A stretch of DNA of 64,000 nt, from NCBI RefSeq assembly GCF_000196515.1, contig NC_014248.1, positions 4,406,001 to 4,470,000 of the forward strand. The letters are read 5' to 3'. Positions 60,268-64,000 of this stretch are shown in pieces. The stretch is from 'Nostoc azollae' 0708 (lineage in GTDB: Bacteria > Cyanobacteriota > Cyanobacteriia > Cyanobacteriales > Nostocaceae). Below the pieces are notes generated by a model, which did no database searches, was not told the DNA's origin, and worked only from the letters and a program-made list of their open reading frames with translations. Made by a program: the position numbers and the translations under genes. Each line of letters starts with the position of its first letter. The stretch's first letter is position 1.

Positions 60268-60333
60268 GATTACGTCCGGTTAATGATTGTCGATATGTGT
60301 AGGGATAGGGCATTAGGCATTGGGCCTGCGAGT

Positions 60334-60384
60334 CAATTACCAATCACCAATCACCAATTACCAATCACCAATTACCAATCACCA
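60334..60384. repeat. Heptamer repeat (STRR), second locus
   Basis: About seven units of CCAATCA/CCAATTA in perfect 7-base register, the complement of the TGATTGG array at 44248-44360. The rest of 60268-60584 shows no gene. Confidence 0.85.
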
Positions 60385-60584
60385 GCCCAAACAGATATGA
60401 TTATTATTCAACCGGAGTTGATATAACGAAACCTTGAGGTGCAAGAAACCGTCAAGCCTCCAAATCAGAATATAAAGCAACTGCCAAGGTGGTTCAGACA
60501 TTAACAGATGATAAGACTTAGACACGAACAGGCTTTTAACTCTGTCACCTGATATAACCTGAAATCTTCTATCACCAAATTTCT

Positions 60585-61082
60585 ATGATACCTCTTTATC
60601 ACTTGCCAAAATTACAAATGCACCGTCTAGCATTATCTTTAATGCTGCCTGTAGCACTCTTGGGTGTGGTTTCCCTTCCCAGCCAAGTACCAACCGCTAC
60701 AGCCCAATCAGCCGGGGGGAATCGCCCGCTAAGTATTCGCTCTGATGTGCAGGAATATGATGCTAAAACTCAAGTAATCACCGCTCGCGGTAATGTGCAG
60801 ATGTTGTATCCTGCTCGTCAGTTACAAGCAACCGCAGCCCAAGCACAATACTTTAGCAAAGAAAGACGGATTGATTTCAGCGGCAATGTTTATATTTTGC
60901 AACAAGGTAATAATAGTATTAGGGCAGAGAAAGTCACTTATTTGATTGATGAAGGTCGATTTATTGCCTTACCCCAGTCCAATCGTCAGGTAGAATCTGT
61001 ATATATGGTGGATGACTCTAATGTCAATGGACAAATGGCTAAACCTGCCCCCAAAACACCAGCCCTCAAGCGATCTAATTAG
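60585..61082 (+). CDS. lptA: LptA/OstA-like lipopolysaccharide bridge protein
   Basis: The 165-residue protein has a signal peptide (MHRLALSLMLPVALLGVVSL, preceded by 11 residues that may or may not be translated) ending near ATAQSA. The OstA/LptA beta-jellyroll repeats follow: IRSDVQEYDAKTQVITARGN, LQATAAQAQYFSKERRIDFS, and GNVYILQQGNNSIRAEKVTY. It carries lipopolysaccharide across the periplasm. lptB follows 27 bases downstream, supporting the call. Confidence 0.88.
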   Translation: MIPLYHLPKLQMHRLALSLMLPVALLGVVSLPSQVPTATAQSAGGNRPLSIRSDVQEYDAKTQVITARGNVQMLYPARQLQATAAQAQYFSKERRIDFSGNVYILQQGNNSIRAEKVTYLIDEGRFIALPQSNRQVESVYMVDDSNVNGQMAKPAPKTPALKRSN

Positions 61083-61108
61083 CATCTCACACCACAAAAA
61101 CGCGAATA

Positions 61109-61837
61109 GTGAAAATTGTTTTAGAAAATATTCACAAATCTTATGGTAAGCGAGTAATTGTCAATCGCGTTAACCTTTCTGTGGCTCAAGGTGAGATTGT
61201 CGGATTACTCGGCCCCAATGGGGCTGGTAAAACCACCACATTTTATATTGCCACAGGCTTAGAAAAACCTAATCAGGGTAGGGTGTGGTTGGATAATTTA
61301 GATATTACAGGAATGCCAATGCACAGAAGAGCTAGATTGGGTATTGGCTATCTAGCACAGGAAGCAAGTGTTTTTCGTCAACTCTCAGTTATAGATAATA
61401 TTGTCTTGGTACTGGAACAAACTAATGTCCCACGCAGGGAGTGGTCGACACGGTTACATGATTTAATAGGAGAGTTTCGCTTAGAAAAAGTTGCCAATAG
61501 CAAAGGTATTCAACTTTCTGGAGGTGAAAGACGACGGACAGAATTAGCCAGGGCTTTAGCAGCAGGAAGAGAAGGTCCAAAATTTCTGTTTTTGGATGAA
61601 CCGTTTGCGGGAGTTGATCCCATAGCAGTTGCGGAAATTCAAGATATTGTGGGACAGTTGAGCGATCGCGGTATGGGAATTTTAATCACAGATCACAATG
61701 TCCGCGAAACACTAGCGATTACTGATCGTGGCTACATCATGCGCGAAGGGCAAATCCTCGCTTTTGGCATTGCTGAAGAACTTTACAATAACCCCCTTGT
61801 ACGACAATATTATTTAGGGGATAACTTTAACGCTTAA
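61109..61837 (+). CDS. lptB: LPS export ABC transporter ATPase LptB
   Basis: The 242-residue ATPase has Walker A GPNGAGKT (35-42), signature LSGGERRR, Walker B KFLFLDEPFAGVDP and the LptB-type LITDHNVRETLAITDRGYIM. It powers extraction of lipopolysaccharide from the inner membrane with the LptF/G permease. Start is GTG at 61109; no ribosome-binding site is obvious, so coupling to lptA is likely. Intact. Confidence 0.95.
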   Translation: MKIVLENIHKSYGKRVIVNRVNLSVAQGEIVGLLGPNGAGKTTTFYIATGLEKPNQGRVWLDNLDITGMPMHRRARLGIGYLAQEASVFRQLSVIDNIVLVLEQTNVPRREWSTRLHDLIGEFRLEKVANSKGIQLSGGERRRTELARALAAGREGPKFLFLDEPFAGVDPIAVAEIQDIVGQLSDRGMGILITDHNVRETLAITDRGYIMREGQILAFGIAEELYNNPLVRQYYLGDNFNA

Positions 61838-62175
61838 ATCAACTCAGAGAAAAAGAAAAAGGCAACAGAAAAATTTTTATAAATCATTTAGCACTGCTAT
61901 GTTATTAACAATAATATCTTCTTTAATATCTTATTTTCTCAACTATCTATAATCTATATATATAAAATATGTTCTAAATTTTCGTCATTAGCGACTTCGT
62001 TCAGGATAATAAATCATAAATACATTCTCCAACATCTATTCCATCAGATTTGACGATATCTAACTTTTAAAGTTATTAAACCAGTTTGAAAAAAGAATGC
62101 TACAGATTGAAACCTGGAAACCCAGTTTGAATTAGCATATTTTTGAATGTGTATGTATCCCTGACAGAAAAACTA

Positions 62176-62340
62176 GACCTCTTGCAGAATTAATTTTATG
62201 TTATAATAGGGGATTGTCTTTGTTTTAGCCAAAAGTTAGAGTTACACGGTTATGTTTGAATTAGCGATCACAAAGAACACTAAAAATACATAAAATCTAA
62301 CACTCTCTATTATACTACAGAAACAATTTTGCAAGAGGTC
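62176..62340. repeat. 165-bp MITE (direct copy)
   Basis: GACCTCTTGCAGAATTAATT at 62176 and inverted TTTTGCAAGAGGTC ending 62340, flanked by TA at 62174-62175 and 62341-62342. It is the inverse of 38316-38480 and the same length. It separates lptB from lptF/G. Confidence 0.85.
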
Positions 62341-62594
62341 TATTAGGCGTAAGTTAGGAAGGCACAAAAAAACGGTAGACGCGCAGCGGCTTGTCGGAGA
62401 GAAGTATGTAACGAAAAGTAAAATTGACCAAAACCTCTTCCCTATTGCATGAGTGCCCTTCGGGTTCTCCAGTCGCACCCTGGGGGAAGGCGAAGCGCCT
62501 AAATGGGGGAAACCCGTCCACTGCAGTGGCTTCCCAAGACCGCGCTGCTTCACCTCTTACCTTGTCATAACGAAAATTTTTAACACCTACCTAC
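62341..62594. repeat. Composite intergenic repeat before lptF/G
   Basis: It contains GCCCTTCGGGTTCTCCAGTC, CACTGCAGTGG and GCGAAGCGCC palindromes, and ends GAAAATTTTTAACACCTACC followed by TACTTA. That end resembles the right end of the 126-bp MITE family (AAATTTTTCCRCCCACCTACTTA in pieces). The other end is unclear. Confidence 0.5.
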
Positions 62595-62626
62595 TTATCT
62601 TGAATTTGGCATTTTGAATTTGTATT

Positions 62627-63802
62627 ATGACATATAAGCAGATTAAATCCTTCTACACACTCGGTTCACTGCTGCCTTTTTCCATCATGGATCGTTATTT
62701 GGCTATGCAGTTACTCCCACTTTTTTTGTTCGGAGTTGGGGCATTTACTTCTGTAGTATTAGCCATTGATAGCTTATTTGAATTATTGCGAAAAGTAGTA
62801 GAATCTGGACTACCAATAAATATTGCATTAAAAGTTTTTATCTTAAAATTACCCTATGTGATGGTTTATTCCTTCCCTATGTCCACTTTACTAGCTACTT
62901 TGATGACTTACAGTAGGTTGTCTAGTGAAAGTGAACTAATTGCTTTACGGGGATGCGGAGTAAGTGTTTATCGCATGGTACTAACTGCCGTCTTATTAAG
63001 TAGTTTAGTCACAGCCATGACTTATATATTTAATGAACAAATTGCCCCAGCAGCCAATTATGAAGCAACTCGTACTCTAGAACAGGCACTTAAATCAGAC
63101 AAACCATCATTTAAACAACACAATATTTATTATCCTGAGTACCGAGAAGTTAAAGAAAAAGATGGTAGCACAACTAAAATACTTTCACGCTTGTTTTATG
63201 CTGACCAATTTGATGGCAAGCAAATGCAAGGTTTAACAATTATCGACCGTTCTAGAGAAGGACTAAATCAGATTTTAGTTTCAGAATCTGCCCAGTGGAA
63301 TGCTTCCCAAAAAGTTTGGAATTTTTACAACGGTACAATTTATTTAGTAGCTCCTGACCGTTCATATCGTAATATTTTGCGGTTTGAACATCAACAATTA
63401 CAACTGCCACGCACGCCTTTGAACTTAGCAGAAAATAGCCGAGATTATGGGGAAATGAATATCTCCCAAGCCTTGCAACAACTAGAAGTAGAACGTCTAG
63501 CTGGAAATCCCCAAAAAATTAGAAAATTAGAAGTGCGAATTCAACAAAAGATCGCCTTTCCCTTTGTTTGTATTATTTTTGGATTAGTTGGTTCAGCAAT
63601 GGGAACCATACCTCAACGTACTGGAAGAGGAACGAGTTTTGGAATTAGTGTCATAGTTATTTTCAGTTACTACTTATTATTATCAGTTTCTGGAGCTTTG
63701 GCACAGGCTGATATTCTCTCTCCCTTAATAGGTGCTTGGCTACCTAATTCATTCGGTTTAGTAACAGGTCTATTTCTCTTGATGCGAGTTGCACAAAGGT
63801 AA
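62627..63802 (+). CDS. LptF/LptG-family LPS export permease
   Basis: The 391-residue protein has three N-terminal helices (MDRYLAMQLLPLFLFGVGAF start), an ERTLIALRG-like loop (SESELIALRGCGVSVYRMVL), a periplasmic beta domain (GLTIIDRSREGLNQILVSES), and three C-terminal helices (IAFPFVCIIFGLVGSAMGTI, FGISVIVIFSYYLLLSVSGA). This is the YjgP/YjgQ family. With LptB it forms the inner-membrane pump; cyanobacteria often have a single such gene, so I do not choose between F and G. It lies 789 bases after lptB, with repeats between. Intact. Confidence 0.9.
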   Translation: MTYKQIKSFYTLGSLLPFSIMDRYLAMQLLPLFLFGVGAFTSVVLAIDSLFELLRKVVESGLPINIALKVFILKLPYVMVYSFPMSTLLATLMTYSRLSSESELIALRGCGVSVYRMVLTAVLLSSLVTAMTYIFNEQIAPAANYEATRTLEQALKSDKPSFKQHNIYYPEYREVKEKDGSTTKILSRLFYADQFDGKQMQGLTIIDRSREGLNQILVSESAQWNASQKVWNFYNGTIYLVAPDRSYRNILRFEHQQLQLPRTPLNLAENSRDYGEMNISQALQQLEVERLAGNPQKIRKLEVRIQQKIAFPFVCIIFGLVGSAMGTIPQRTGRGTSFGISVIVIFSYYLLLSVSGALAQADILSPLIGAWLPNSFGLVTGLFLLMRVAQR

Positions 63803-63821
63803 TACCAATTAAAAGTGTAAG

Positions 63822-63880
63822 AATTCAGGAGTCAGGAATAGGTATTTTTGGCGTTAGCCTGAAAAAGCTGACTGCTGATA
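63822..63880 (+). repeat. Dispersed intergenic repeat (copy 3 of 3)
   Basis: GAATTCAGGAGTCAGGAATA and GCGTTAGCCTGAAAAAGCTG match 11882-12027, with an internal stretch missing. It starts 20 bases after the lptF/G stop. Confidence 0.6.
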
Positions 63881-63916
63881 GCTATTAATTGGTATTAGTG
63901 TAGATATTATTCTTTA

Positions 63917-64000
63917 TTAAGGATTTCTAGATTCTGGTGCAGCTGGATTTTCTCGACAATATTCTTCAAAAGGAATTTGAGCTGATACCATAGTTTCTGA
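63917..64000 (-). CDS. C-terminus of a gene running off the window
   Basis: The minus-strand frame SETMVSAQIPFEEYCRENPA APESRNP ends at TAA 63917-63919. The FEEYCRENPAAPE pattern recalls the C-terminal cysteine loop of CP12-like proteins, but the second cysteine is a serine here and only 27 residues are visible. Identity uncertain. Confidence 0.35.
   Translation of the reverse strand, partial: SETMVSAQIPFEEYCRENPAAPESRNP

Overview
The window looks like chromosome from a filamentous, probably heterocyst-forming cyanobacterium (Nostocales). The signs are scattered HIP1 octamers (GCGATCGC), heptamer short tandem repeats, a plant-type ferredoxin-thioredoxin reductase catalytic subunit, a CphA2-like cyanophycin synthetase, a TPR-CHAT protein and IS families common in Nostoc. 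Intact housekeeping genes sit among many IS elements and disabled accessory genes. That pattern fits a lineage under genome erosion, such as the Azolla symbiont Nostoc azollae; the species call is inference.

Layout. 1-2.1 kb: the right end of an ISAs1 element abutting a decayed IS701-type element. 2.2-5.0 kb: rhomboid protease, a conserved hypothetical, a 37-residue membrane ORF and a Rieske protein. 5.1-8.7 kb: a 126-bp MITE split by an IS1634 element, followed by an IS4/IS701-like element. 8.9-11.8 kb: acyltransferase and RNase T2 pseudogenes and a small exported protein. 12-14 kb: KimA-like potassium transporter. 14.4-19.6 kb: IS630 element, GNAT/DUF1778 toxin-antitoxin module with a dead toxin, a phosphatase-like relic, and a second 126-bp MITE split by ISAs1. 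19.7-23.5 kb: IS66 and IS5 remnants, then cphA2 with one stop codon. 23.6-31 kb: dnaX and a TPR-CHAT protein beside a smaller paralogue of its N-terminus. 31.3-35.6 kb: a possible transposon or phage end, a Mu-type portal relic, and three ISs nested inside one another. 35.6-45.1 kb: PIN-domain pair, gatB, argJ, a broken peroxiredoxin-like gene, IS remnants, an M20 amidohydrolase and bioD. 45.2-49 kb: Ser/Thr kinase and prs. 49-51.8 kb: HD-domain and antitoxin relics and a Phd/Doc-like module whose antitoxin is split by an IS. 52.1-54 kb: typA. 54.2-59.4 kb: Uma2, EamA (split by an IS4 element) and DUF58 pseudogenes. 59.5-63.8 kb: ftrC-DUF309 and an lptA-lptB-lptF/G lipopolysaccharide export cluster.

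Genes that read intact serve translation (gatB, typA), replication (dnaX), arginine, biotin and PRPP synthesis, redox control of thioredoxin, and outer-membrane biogenesis. Broken genes are mostly toxins, secreted enzymes, transporters and storage functions. Several ISs still have exact target-site duplications, so the interrupted genes or repeats can be rebuilt in frame or at exact length. No tRNA, rRNA or CRISPR array was recognised.
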